Assembly (NCBI GenBank): GCA_008638375.1
Contig: CM018031.1
Coordinates: 11,498,062 to 11,562,061 of the forward strand
Direction: 5' to 3'
DNA length: 64,000 nucleotides
From: Nyssa sinensis
Taxonomy: Eukaryota; Streptophyta; Magnoliopsida; Cornales; Nyssaceae
Shown: one piece after another, positions 48,586 to 59,860 of the stretch
Layout of the letters: each line of letters begins with the position of its first letter
Position numbering within the stretch: the first letter of the stretch is position 1
The notes under the pieces: model-generated
The model's database searches: none
Told to the model about the DNA's origin: nothing
Seen by the model: the letters and a program-made list of their open reading frames with translations, nothing else
Made by a program: the position numbers and the translations under genes

Positions 48586-49212
48586 GAGTTTGGCAAGAAA
48601 ATGCTTAGTATGTATTCTCAGACTGATGGGAGTAAAGAAGTTTTTATGTTTAATACACATATTAAATTATATTTGCTTTTGTATTTAAGGGATAATGTCT
48701 GTTGACCAACTCCTCTTGAGTTTTGACAGACTGCTCTTCCCCTCTTTCATACACAAGAAAATTAATATATGCTGTTTTATATATTTAAACTTTATTTCTG
48801 TTGATATGCTTGCTGACACAAATGGTAGCTGATTTTCTTCTTGCTGTCTTATTTGAGCAGTTACCCGTACACTTATTGCAGTGTATTGTTATTATCATAT
48901 GATTATCTCTTGTCTAAATGAAAATTTTCTTCTTAGTATCGTTTGATTATCCCTTGTCTAAACGAAAACCTTCTTCATCATCACCATAGGAATGAGTGCA
49001 ATCAGGTAAACAACACATTTAGTATTTTCTTTTTCTTTTCTGGGGGGAGGGGGTGGGTTGACGGTGGGAAGATTTACACCTACATATTAAGTTTAGTGAA
49101 TTGATTGGGTAACAAATAATTTTTTTTTCCTAGTGTACCCAACCAATTCTATTACAATTTACCATAACTATTAAGTAGCAACTATTTTGATTAGATTGTC
49201 CACTGGTTTGTC

Positions 49213-49306
49213 ATTTCAAATTTAAAATTGAGGACTCTTAAGTTGATCTTCATTGATTCTTAATTTGTAGCAACAACTTAAGAGTCCTCAATTTTAAATT
49301 TGAAAT
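49213..49306. repeat. Inverted repeat downstream of gene D, copy of the one behind C
   Basis: The outer 33 bp of each arm still pair perfectly (49213-49245 with 49274-49306). A single T-to-A change next to the loop shortens the stem by two pairs compared with the C copy. Position relative to the stop codon is conserved. Confidence 0.88.
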
Positions 49307-50843
49307 TCAATTTATGATACTGCTGAGATATTGTCCAGCCAAATTGTGGTCAAGCAGTTTGGGGTAGTTTGAATTGAAAGAATGCAGTCCAGATTCATGA
49401 AGTCCAGCCAGAAATGCAGTTGAATCATATTTTTCTCCAAATGCTCCAGGTATGTGCGTGTTATTTAACTCCCATCCTTTTTAGCACTTTCACATGAATC
49501 AGATCATACACTTCTTCAAGTACTATCTTTGTGAAGTCATTTTATGGCCAAAAAAAGAGAGGTCACATAACTTTATATGTGTGCAATGTTGGTACTTGGC
49601 ATCTGTTTCTTTCTTCCCCTTTCTTGCTAGTAATAATAATACCAGTGGGTAATACTTTGCCTGTATTTAAATCCATTATCCATATTGCCTTGCATCTTGT
49701 TTTGTAAGGTCATGCATCTTTGTTGCACTTATTTTGAGTATATGGAAAGTAGTGTGACTTTTGGATATATAAACAAATTGACTCACTTTATATGGATTGA
49801 AAGTAAAATAAAGGCATTAAAGTCATTGTAGTACAATAGATTTAGTGCTGACACTGAATCTAGGAGGGATGGATGGGGTGATTAAGGGTTCAATTCGAAC
49901 TTAAGGTAGGTTAAATGGATTGATGACAAACTACTAGGATAATATGAACCTAATGGACTTCAGTGTCCATCAGATTGGGGATTGTTTGGACATGTTGAGG
50001 AATGGAAGATGAACCAAGTCACTTAAACTTGGTTTGAGATTCGGTTGGCTAGGGTCTCACTTGAGATTGACTAACTATCATATGTTGAAGCGTAGTAATT
50101 AGTTGAGTTTGTCTTGATCTCCAGTTCTTCACTCAATAAGCTGTTGCGCATACCTCCAAATGAGATTGGCTTCAGCAGAAGCTTGCTCATGAGGTTGACA
50201 AGCAGTGCTAATTTTTTGTCCGAAGCTTGTTATTTTATTTTATTTTTATTTTTTTCGAGCGAAGCTCGATCTACCTACTTGTTAACGAGCATGCAGCCTC
50301 TTTTTTGTTTTTTGTTCTTTGTAATGGTCATATAAATTGTTGATGCGGAAACTCGGGGCTTCGATGCTGTTGTAGACGGCAGACTGGTTGCTGCAAGAAC
50401 TACACTGCAATGAATGAAATCTTCAAGAAGTGAACTAGACCCTTTCCTAAATTTAGTATTTGCTCTCACCAGATTCTATAACTGGTACGTAATGGGAATC
50501 TCCGCAAATCTGATGTCAAAGATACAGTTAAAGCCAAAGAATGCTATCTACAAGTAGCGTACATGAAGACAATTTGTGAATCTCCACTGGGTGAAAAGAG
50601 ACCAAGGTTTGATGATCGGTTACTGCATATTAACAGAACTTCAAACAATGTATTTGTATAAAACAAAGGAGCCACGTATTGTAAGGATGGTTGCTTGTAT
50701 TAGCAAAGAGCGCTTTTCCGGAGAATGAAGAAGTATGTTCTTATATATGAATACTGTATCTTGCAACAAGTTGTATCTCTTTGAATAGGTATCTATTCAT
50801 TTGAATTGATGACTATTTGTTCAAATTGATATGTATTCATATG

Positions 50844-50995
50844 TGTTAGATTTGGTGGAATAATATAAAATAAAGAGACAAGAAGAGAAGAAAGAGAGAA
50901 GAGGAGAAGAAAAAAATTCAAAGCATTATATTGTATTAGACTGAATTTATGAAACTATACAAGAGAGCTCCTTATATAAGAGAGTGATGAGATTG
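50844..50995 (-). mobile_element. Partial copia-type LTR inserted in unit 2
   Basis: On the - strand the fragment contains TATATAAGGAGCTCTC (a TATA-box-like site), a pyrimidine-rich leader, and ends CCACCAAATCTAACA, the CA terminus of an LTR. It sits exactly where unit 2 lacks 977 bp of unit 1 sequence (42303-43279), so insertion and deletion are probably linked. Confidence 0.6.
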
Positions 50996-51183
50996 TACAT
51001 TTAAAAAGAAGATAAAAATACATTAAGAAACTAATAACAATATATAATAATCGAGACTTGTTAAATCACAAAAATTACAAGCACTAGTAAGATGGTAAAT
51101 TACCTCTTGCATACCCACTGTTATATTTACTAAAATTAGTGAATTGTCGTGACTAAAACTAGTTTGAAGTTATTATAAAAATG

Positions 51184-52109
51184 ATTAGTAGATTAATAGT
51201 GTATGAATAATGGATAAATAGTGATTTGAGGAGTATCTTCAATTTTTTTTTCAACCTTCAAATTTGAAGTCACAAATAATGCACGTTTTTCATACCTATC
51301 TTCAAATTTGAAGATGGGTTAGAGATGCTGTTATATGTAGCCAACAGTTTTAAGGATACATTTGTCTATGTATTCATAAAGGATACATTTGAAAACAAAA
51401 ATTATTGTTTTGCAAGAAAATGTTTCTGCCACCTTGACTTTCTTGATAAAGTCAGTAATGTTCATCTCTCTCTCTTGACAGTGACTATCTGGTCTTGGTT
51501 TTATTTCTCTGGACATGAGACGTGTTTTGAAACGGAAGTAGAAAATGAAATACATAAGTGCAAAATTAAACATAATGGAGAAGGTTAAAAATATTAAATC
51601 TAATAAGTTGTCTATATTTATAAACCGTGATATTACAAGAATAAAAATATTCACAAATTTAAAAACTCATTTACATCTAAAAACATAGGATTCCTTTTTC
51701 GTAATCGTATCACTCTAACGTAACGCTTGAGCAACAATACCCTTGTATAAAGGTTTCAGCAGATTTCTAAAATTAAGAAAGTCAGTACTCTTAAAGAAAA
51801 AAGTTATTTGGATGGAAAAGTAACTAGAGATTGTCAAAAAGTAAAATAGGATCAATTTTTTTTATTTTTTTAAATCACTTCAAGTCATAAAGAAATCATC
51901 ATCTATCCAAATAAATTTTTCGCAATCATCCAACTGTCAATTTTAGTCATGATTGGAATGATGAATGGAAGTGCATGCACCACAGCTGTTTTGAGTGGCA
52001 CGTTTTTCAAATCCAAGAATGCATCAACCTACTAAACCACTTGTGTATGTGAAAAATGAGGCTGCTGGAACGTTAAACTGAAATAAAAAAATTAAAAAAA
52101 AGAAAAAAA
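51184..52109. other. MITE right end and intergenic DNA
   Basis: 51184-51331 is the right end of the MITE split by the duplication (see 42948-43469). The rest is AT-rich. Short open frames on both strands at 51325-51654 show no known motif. Confidence 0.5.
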
Positions 52110-52625
52110 TATTAAAATAAATTTATTAATTCAAAAGATTTATGATTTATTTTTTCTATTTAAAAAATTTTAAAAATAAAATTTTAATACAAAAACGTCT
52201 AATTCTTAATTTTTATCCTAATACCGTTAATAAATATTACTAATTATACTAAAATGATCTTCAAAATACATTTTAGAAAAAATATTAAAAAGTATATAAA
52301 ATAAATTTTTTAGTCCTAAAAAATTATAACATTTTATAAAATAAAAATTTATTTTTTAAGCATTTTAGATAAATAAAAAATTTTATGTTTCTTTTTTAGA
52401 TTGAAGAATTTGTTGTATTTATTATTTAATATTTTTTAAATTATATTTTGAAAGTTATTTTGGTCTAATTAATAATATTTTTTAATAGTATTAAGATGAA
52501 AATTAACAATTAAAGTTTTTTTGTATTAAATACTTTTTTAGATCTTTTAAATAATAAAAAAATATCATGAATTTTTTAGATTAAAAAAATTATTTTTAAT
52601 ATTTCTCCCCTTAAAAAAAAGGTTT
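52110..52625. repeat. Long foldback element
   Basis: The left arm (about 52130-52330) and the reverse complement of the right arm (about 52420-52600) align over most of their length. Matched words include AATACAAAAA, TTAATTTTTATCCTAATA and ATTACTAATTATACTAAAAT. The short spacer lies near 52350-52410. It is AT-rich, non-coding and able to form a stem of well over 100 bp with mismatches. Confidence 0.65.
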
Positions 52626-53154
52626 TCTAATTTTCACATGTTTTTTTTTTTAATGTATTGAAAAGTTTGAATTGATCAAAATATGATGTCACAGTGGGCA
52701 TTAGTCTCTTTAGACCACTGTAACAGCCGCCCTAATAATGCTAAGCAGTGAAGTTTCTTGATTTCTCTATTTCAGAAAGATTAGATCATTAAGGGATCTT
52801 TTTCATACTTGGGAATCTAATCAAATCATTAGGGGATGGAAAGAAAATTGATTTTTATTCACTGTTAGGAGGTGATTTAATGAGAAACGTTTCTAAATCC
52901 ACCAAGCTAATTTTTATGGTCTTTCAATACTTTATAAGGAATCATCTTAATAAATTGAGAATCCAATTGGATGCTGCTTACCTACTTAGACTTGTGATAC
53001 AAAAAATACCTAAAAAGAAAAGAGGGAGAAGAGAAAGAAGTAACCTGATAGATGAGGCCTCTTAATATCATCATCTACTGTAATACTTCACTTTAGCAAT
53101 GACCATTTTTAATCTTGATTGTATATCTGTACTGTAGTACATGAAATTGATTTG

Positions 53155-53335
53155 AGTTTTAGGGTAGGTTAAATGGATTGATGACAAACTTCTAGGAGAA
53201 TATGAACCTAATGGGCTTTAGTGTCCATCAGATTTGGGGATTGTTTGGACGTGTTCAGGACTGGAAGATGGACCAAGTAAATTAAGCTTGGTTTTAGATT
53301 TTGTTGGCTAGCGTCTCACTCCATATCAACTTGTG
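53155..53335 (+). repeat. Diverged copy of a C/D downstream segment
   Basis: GGTTAAATGGATTGATGACA, GTGTCCATCAGATT and GGGGATTGTTTGGAC match 41330-41510 (behind C) and 49900-50070 (behind D), with more differences than between those two. It may be a leftover of an earlier duplicate whose gene is gone, or a dispersed repeat. Confidence 0.75.
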
Positions 53336-54187
53336 AAATAAATGAACTAACAGTTTGCTTAGGGGCCTGTTAAATGAACTAACAGTTTGCTTAGGCGCCG
53401 TTTAATAATGTTTTCGTTTCTGATTTTTTGTTTCGTTTTTCAATTTTTTTGAAAACGAGAATAAAAATACGTTTGATTAGTTGTTTTTTGTTTTTTCTTT
53501 TTGAAAACGGTTTTATTTGAGGTAGGAATTCAATTTATTCTTAAGCTAGTTTAGTAGCACATTTGTTTGTGTATATATGATGTACATATATTTACATAAG
53601 TGTGGAGTCGTCATCATGATACTTATATAGGTCTTATATCCATGTGAGTATATGTACACAAACACACGTATTATAAAACATTACTCACACAACATATTAT
53701 GGTACTCAAAGCAGAAATCCCAAAATATTCCTAGAAGAAGCCCTTTTTTTCCCCTAATGGTCATATATAAATCAAACAATAACCATGAAAGGAAAGGCCC
53801 TTGTTTCCATTCTATGTTTGGTTTGGTTTCTCTAAGGGAAAAAAAAAAAAACAATTTGATTAATAACCTCAATGCAGGAGTTATTTACAAGAGATTTAAT
53901 GAACTTATCCAATCTTTAATTATCTTTTTATGTTTTAGAAATTGTCACCAAAACTCATATTTGGTGAGAATAGAAGCCTCAGCACTATTACACTAATTTT
54001 TTTTTTTTTATGCATAAGTAAGGAAGTATTTTCGTCAACTTATTATACTATTGTGTTATAATAGATTTGATGTTAGAACTTGGAAGTACGTGAAATATCC
54101 AAAATCTCGAGCTCCAATTTTTTGAACTTTTGAACATCTTTTAATAAAGTTATTGCATGGTCCGGGACCATTGGTTTCAAGAGCGGA

Positions 54188-54440
54188 ATCAGGAAAAAAA
54201 ATTAGATGGGTTAGAAAATTTTGGAAGAAAATGAGATAAATGATGAGTAAAAATTAGGTTGGACAAAAATTTTAATTGTGGGCTAAAATTTTGGATGATA
54301 AATTAAAGAAATAATGAATAAAAATTAAGTTGGGCTAAAATTTTAGGATTGTTTAATTTGAAAATGTCAAAATTTTACATGTATAAAAAATATTTCCTAA
54401 AATTTGAAATGAGTTCCTAGCTACACTAATAATCCCGCCC
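54188..54440. repeat. Dispersed repeat, shared with 55735-55965 and both duplication units
   Basis: AGGAAAAAAAATTAG, AAATTTTGGATGATAAATTA and TTTTACATGTATAAAAAATA words recur here, at 55735-55965, and in shorter form at 35568-35725 and 44255-44425. It is non-coding and of unknown class. Confidence 0.55.
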
Positions 54441-54667
54441 TTAATTCGTCTCAGTTAATTATAAGTTATCGTGTATATAATATATTGAGTTTTTAAAGAC
54501 AAAAAAAAATTATATATATATATATATATGATAAATCATGATTAACCATACTATTGACTAGGTGAATATTTCGAAGCATGTAATAATTTCTCCTTTCAAT
54601 TGTGGTCACCGGATTTAATACCATTTGATTCACAAGTCATTGGTGTCGGCAAAGTCACAAGCATATA

Positions 54668-54694
54668 CGTGTGTGTGTGTGTGTAATGTGTGCA

Positions 54695-54740
<46 letters not shown>
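54668..54740. repeat. Compound (GT)n-(TA)n microsatellite
   Basis: GT repeats with two short interruptions run into about 15 TA repeats ending at 54740. Confidence 0.95.
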
Positions 54741-54744
<4 letters not shown>

Positions 54745-57563
54745 TGATCATACTGCAGTGTACTACATTTTACTTCCTGAAGGAAAATTGTCATTAAAAA
54801 AAATTAGCAAACCCCATTATAAACAATTCCAGTAAAGTCTACGAGCAACTTCACCCATACTTTCCAAATCTTCTTTCTTATTTTGATTTAAATAAAAATA
54901 AAGTTAATTTAAAGAGTCACTTTTGAAATAACTATTCAACCATACTTCTTATTTTAACTCATTTTAAATTTATTTTATTAATTTTTAAAATTTAAACTAT
55001 CACAATTTAAATTTATTTTCAATGATTATATTTTTTTAATGACTACTTTTTAATGGCATATTTTCATCTATCATTTTCGATCTCGAGAATTTATCTGTAC
55101 ATATAATTTGTATTATACAAAATTAAATATAATTTTAAATTTAAATTTAGCATTTATTTAACTTTTAACAAAATATTAAAAAAAATTAATTAAGATAAAA
55201 TATAAAAAAAAAAATTGGTTTAAAAAAGTTCTCACGATTTAATAGAATGAAGAGTCGGTTGAAACATAAATTTTTAAATCTAACATCTTAGAATAACTTA
55301 GGAGCCATGATAGAATGCCTCTTGGAAATCCTCAAAGGAAAGGAGTCAAAGGGCCCATCTTGTGAGGGGGATGAATCTGGGCTACTATTGAAATATCCGA
55401 CAAACATGTGCATCCTTTTTGACTGCTACTAGACTCGAGATTATAATAGCCAAAGCCACCCCACCCCAACCTTTTTCTTATCAAAAACATCATCATTTGA
55501 GTCCTTTTTTTGTTTTCACCTTCGGATTGTTATGTACTAGATACTAGTGTGTCGCACGTCGTAAAATAGTCCTTGGATCTTTCTTTCTCTTCTTCATCTT
55601 CATATAAGAAATTTTTTGAATGGGTCCACTACAAGAATGTGATAATGCATTTTTTTTTAATCATATTTTGATACATGTGATATGATTAATTTTTTTTAAT
55701 AAAATATATTCATAGATGAAATTAGGATAAGACTAGAAATTTTTTGAAAAAAAATTTTAGTAAAAAATTTGCGATGGGTCAAAATTTTAAGGTAAAAAAT
55801 GATGGGTAAAGATTGAGTAGGACAAAAATTTTGAATGATAAATTATAATTTTGGACGAGAAATGAAATAAATAATAGATAAAAATTAGGCTAGACTACTT
55901 TAAAAATGATTAAAATTTTATTTGTATAAAAAAAATTCTAAAATTTGAAGAGAATCGGAACTCAACCAAGTCTCCTTTGTGATTTCGTTCTTAAACAATA
56001 CATAATTTATTTTGTGATTTCATTTATAAACAATACATATGATAAAGTGTTATTTAAATAACATATTATTACATGATATATGAAATCTATTGAAGAATAC
56101 CTCTTTGGTATCATGCTCTTTTGGCTTGCTTTATTGTATCCTTTTCTTTTTCCCTCAAATTATAAAATATTAATTGTCATTCATTGTGCATGTATCCCAT
56201 TTAACGACAATGATGATACTATTGAGTATTGAAACATTTTCCACTATAGTAAGATCGGGTCCCAATCGTGCAATTATTTTGGGCAATCTAATAAAATATT
56301 ATTGTCTGAAATTTCTTTTTCTTTTTTTAATGTACAAATAATCTCTCTGTTATGATTAAAAACTAATATTTATACAATGATTGAGTTTAAACTATGGTAT
56401 CCACCTCACAATAGCCCTTCCAAATCATTTTTTTATATGAATTAATTTTGTGTCACGCCGGACCAAATTTCTGACTCGATCAACACTAATCACTTCACTT
56501 TTTCTTCATAAGCCATGTGCGTTGATAAATCTTAACTTTAAATAAGATAAGAGAAGCTTTTTTTTTTATATATAGATTTGTATCACAATTTATCTTGGAC
56601 ACAATATAGATATTTATATTTGATTATATATCAATTGAAAATAAGATTTTTTTTTTTGTTTTACGTGATATAAGACATGTTGGGTCCTGAAATGTCGAGC
56701 AAGAAACAATTTTGAAAATAACATTAGAGCTAAGTGTCTATTTTGAAAAACTTCAGATTTAAAAGAAGTGCTAATGAGTCAAAAGTTCTCGTAACAAGAG
56801 ATACGAGAAGGAGAAGTAGTTAATTGTTTGATAAAAATTATTTAAAAATAATTATGAAATATGAATTTTTTTTATTATCTTTTGTTTATTAAATGTTTTG
56901 TATGCATCTAAAAACATATTATAAATTAATCAATATTTAATAAAATAATATTTATATATATGTATAAAATTTAAAATATATATATTAGTATTATGTGGAG
57001 AGTGTGTGTATATATACATACGTACACATACAAGATGTTGATGTGTTGGAAAGTTGTGATGATTTAACTGGTTCAACTTGGCCGCGTATTTATTAAGTAA
57101 TTAAGGTGTAAGTTGTGGTGGGCCCAAAGGTTTAGTGGTAAATGTGCAAACGTTGGGCCGAAGCAGCCTTCTTTGGCAAAGGAAAGAGTAAAAGCGGTTG
57201 AACTATGGATCCTACACGAAAACGCACGTATTCAAAATTTTATTTAGTACACGTTTGTTGATGTGGTGTAAAACTAACGTTTGAGTTAAGTAATCAAGGA
57301 GATTAAATAATTATATAAAAATACTATTTAAATTAAATAGTTAATTCTTTGAATGAATTGTAAAAAAATATGTAATAATTATTGAATGAATATATTTTAA
57401 GGATTGTTTGACTTATTGCATTTTAAGAGATTTAATTATACTTAATTGATTTTGAAACTGATTGAATTAGATTTATATTATATTTATTAATCATATTTTT
57501 TTATTAAATTGAATTAAATTTATAAATATAACCTTTTTTATTAAGTTGAGGAAATCTATTAAC
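54741..57563. other. AT-rich intergenic DNA
   Basis: It contains one dispersed repeat copy (55735-55965, as at 54188). The GC-richer patches at 55300-55480 and 57060-57240 show no recognisable gene. Confidence 0.5.
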
Positions 57564-58033
57564 TAGGAATGACAATGAGATAGAGGATTCCTTTTCTAAT
57601 CCCTTTTGGAAAAATTTTCTCCTCAAACTCATTTAAATCCTGTAATAAACAAATGCGGAGTTGTATTTATTTACTTGTTTTATTAAATTATTATAATTAA
57701 CATATTTTAAACAAAATATTATATGTGTTAAAATAAGAAATATGTATATTAATAAATAATTAAAATGATATTTTTTTCCTTAACATATAACTCTATAGAT
57801 TTGTATAAATTTTTAATAGGTGACTAAAAATTATTATTATAAATATTGGATATGCAACACAAACTTTTTTTATTATATCTTTTATTTTATATAATCGGAA
57901 TAATATGAGATGGACAGGATGAGATGTCTTTTTTCCACACGTTTTAAATTTTAACAGAATGAAAAAAATTTCTTCTAAACCCATTTCATTATAGTCGGAT
58001 GGATGGTTCCTAAAGAATAAATTGCCATCAACC
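57564..58033. repeat. hAT-like MITE
   Basis: It begins TAGGAATGACAATGAGAT and ends near AATAAATTGCCATCAAC, an imperfect inverted pair around TGGCAAT/TGACAAT. The core is AT-rich and resembles about 16620-16910 and, inverted, 28600-28990. No coding region. Confidence 0.5.
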
Positions 58034-58062
58034 TAACATAACTTAAAACTAACCATCATTAA

Positions 58063-58578
58063 TAAGGATGGCAATTTGTTCCACCTTATCGAGGCCCCGC
58101 CCCATCCTCTCTCGCATGGGACTGGTATAGAGTACTCATAAACGAGGTCGGAATATGACTTTTAAAACCCCGTTGGATTAGTGGCGGGTTCGAGGGATGG
58201 TCATCCCACCCCGTTTATATATTAAAGTTTTTTATTTTTATATTTGCCGATAAATAACACTATATAAAATTAATTTTAAGGTTTTTCATATCACACTCGT
58301 ATATTTTTTTTTTGTATTAGTTATTTTGGCCAAAAAAAATTAATTTACTTGTCAAAATAAAAGTTTTAACTTACTTAAAATATATATATATATATATATT
58401 GGGGTTCGGGGCGGGATGGGGTGAAGTCGAAAAATATAAATGAGGTCAAGGGTCGAGGTCGAGGTAAACATTTAAACGAGGTAAGGCGGGCTGGGATTGG
58501 GAACTAAAAATATAAACAAAGTCGAAGTTGAAAAAAAGTTATCTCGTCTCAAACCTGTCCGGTTGTCATTCCTAACCA
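58063..58578. mobile_element. hAT-like element whose right end seeded a tandem array
   Basis: The left end TAAGGATGGCAATTTG (58063) and, on the other strand, the right end TAGGAATGACAACCGG (ending near 58578) form an imperfect inverted repeat. The inside is rich in GGGGCGGG and CGAGGTCG words. The target duplication is unclear. The last 170 bp or so are also the first part of each unit of the following array. Confidence 0.5.
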
Positions 58579-59860
58579 CTAACGCTAGCCTTCGGCTTTC
58601 ATCCCCAGATCCAATTGAATCCACTAAGGCGAGGAAGGAGGGCCCATTTGATCCTTCGTTGAAGCTGATTGATACATAGATATAGATATAGATACAGGTA
58701 CTTGGGCGCTTTGGTAATTGGATAGCGACCGACAGGCTTCAACTCGGTTAAAAAATATATATATCAGGGTTCGGGGCGAGACGGGGTGAAGTCAAGAAAT
58801 ATAAATAGAGTCGAGGTCAGGATTAGGGTCGGGATAAACTTCTAAATGAAGCAAGACAGAGCGGGATTAGGAACTAATAATATAAACAGGATCGAAGTTG
58901 AAAAAAAGTTATTCCTTTTCAAACTCATTTCGTTGCCATTTCTAACCACTAACACTAGCCTGCGACTTTCGTCCTAGGATCCAATCGAATCCACTAAGGC
59001 AAGGAAGGAGGGCCCATTTGATCCTCTGTTGAAACTGATTGATATAGAGATATAGATATAGATATAGATATAGGAACTTGGGCGCTACGGTAATTAGATA
59101 GCGACCGTCAGGCTTCAACTCGGTCAAAAAAATATATATATCAGGGTTCGAGACGGGACGGGGTAAAGTCAAGAAATATAAATAGAGTCGAGGTCAGGGT
59201 CAGAATCGGGATAAACTTCTAAATGAAGTAGGACAAGATGGGATTAGGAACTAAAAATATAAACAAGATCGAAGTTGAAAAAAAATTATTCCTTTTCAAA
59301 CTCGTTTCGTTGCCATTTCTAACCACTAACACTAGCCTGCGACTTTCGTCCTAAGATCCAATCGAATCCACTAAGGCAAGGAAGGAGGGCCCATTTGATC
59401 CTCTGTTGAAGCTGATTGATATAGAGATATAGATATAGATATAGGAACTTGGGTGTTACGGTAATTAGATAGCGACCATCAGGCTTCAACTCGGTTAAAA
59501 TATATAAATATCAGGGTTCGAGATGGGACGGGGTAAAGTCAGGAAATATAAATAGAGTCGATGTCAGGGTTATGGTCGGAATAAACTTCTAAATGAAATA
59601 GGACAGGATGGAATTAGGAACTAAAAATATAAACAAGATCAAAATTGAAAAAAAGTTATTCCTTTTTAAACTCGTTTCGTTGCCATTTCTAACCGCTAAC
59701 ACTAGCCTGCGACTTTCGTCCAACGATCCAATCGAATCCACAAAGGCAAGGAAGGAGGGACCCATTTGATCCTCTGTTGAAGCTGATTGATATTGATATA
59801 GGAACTTGGGCGCTACGGTAATTAGATAGCGACCGTCAGGCTTCTAACTCGGTCAAAAAT
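58402..59860. repeat. Four-unit tandem array, 347-377-bp units
   Basis: Units start with GGGTTCGGGGCG or GGGTTCGAGACG at 58402, 58767, 59144 and 59514 (periods 365, 377, 370). Each ends with GCGACCGxCAGGCTTC then AACTCGGT. Within each unit, hAT-end sequence is followed by about 190 bp of flanking DNA, including CACTAAGGC-AGGAAGGAGGG and a short GATATA minisatellite of variable length. Units 2-4 resemble each other more than unit 1. Confidence 0.88.

Larger units (their letters stand above)
43470..51183 (+). repeat. Segmental tandem duplication, unit 2 (carries gene D)
   Basis: It starts after ATAAAAATG (43461-43469) and ends with the same word (51175-51183), beyond which similarity to unit 1 stops. 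It differs from unit 1 by an insertion at 45133-45395, by lacking the Tourist-like MITE, and by a 152-bp LTR fragment (50844-50995) in place of 977 bp. Confidence 0.9.
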
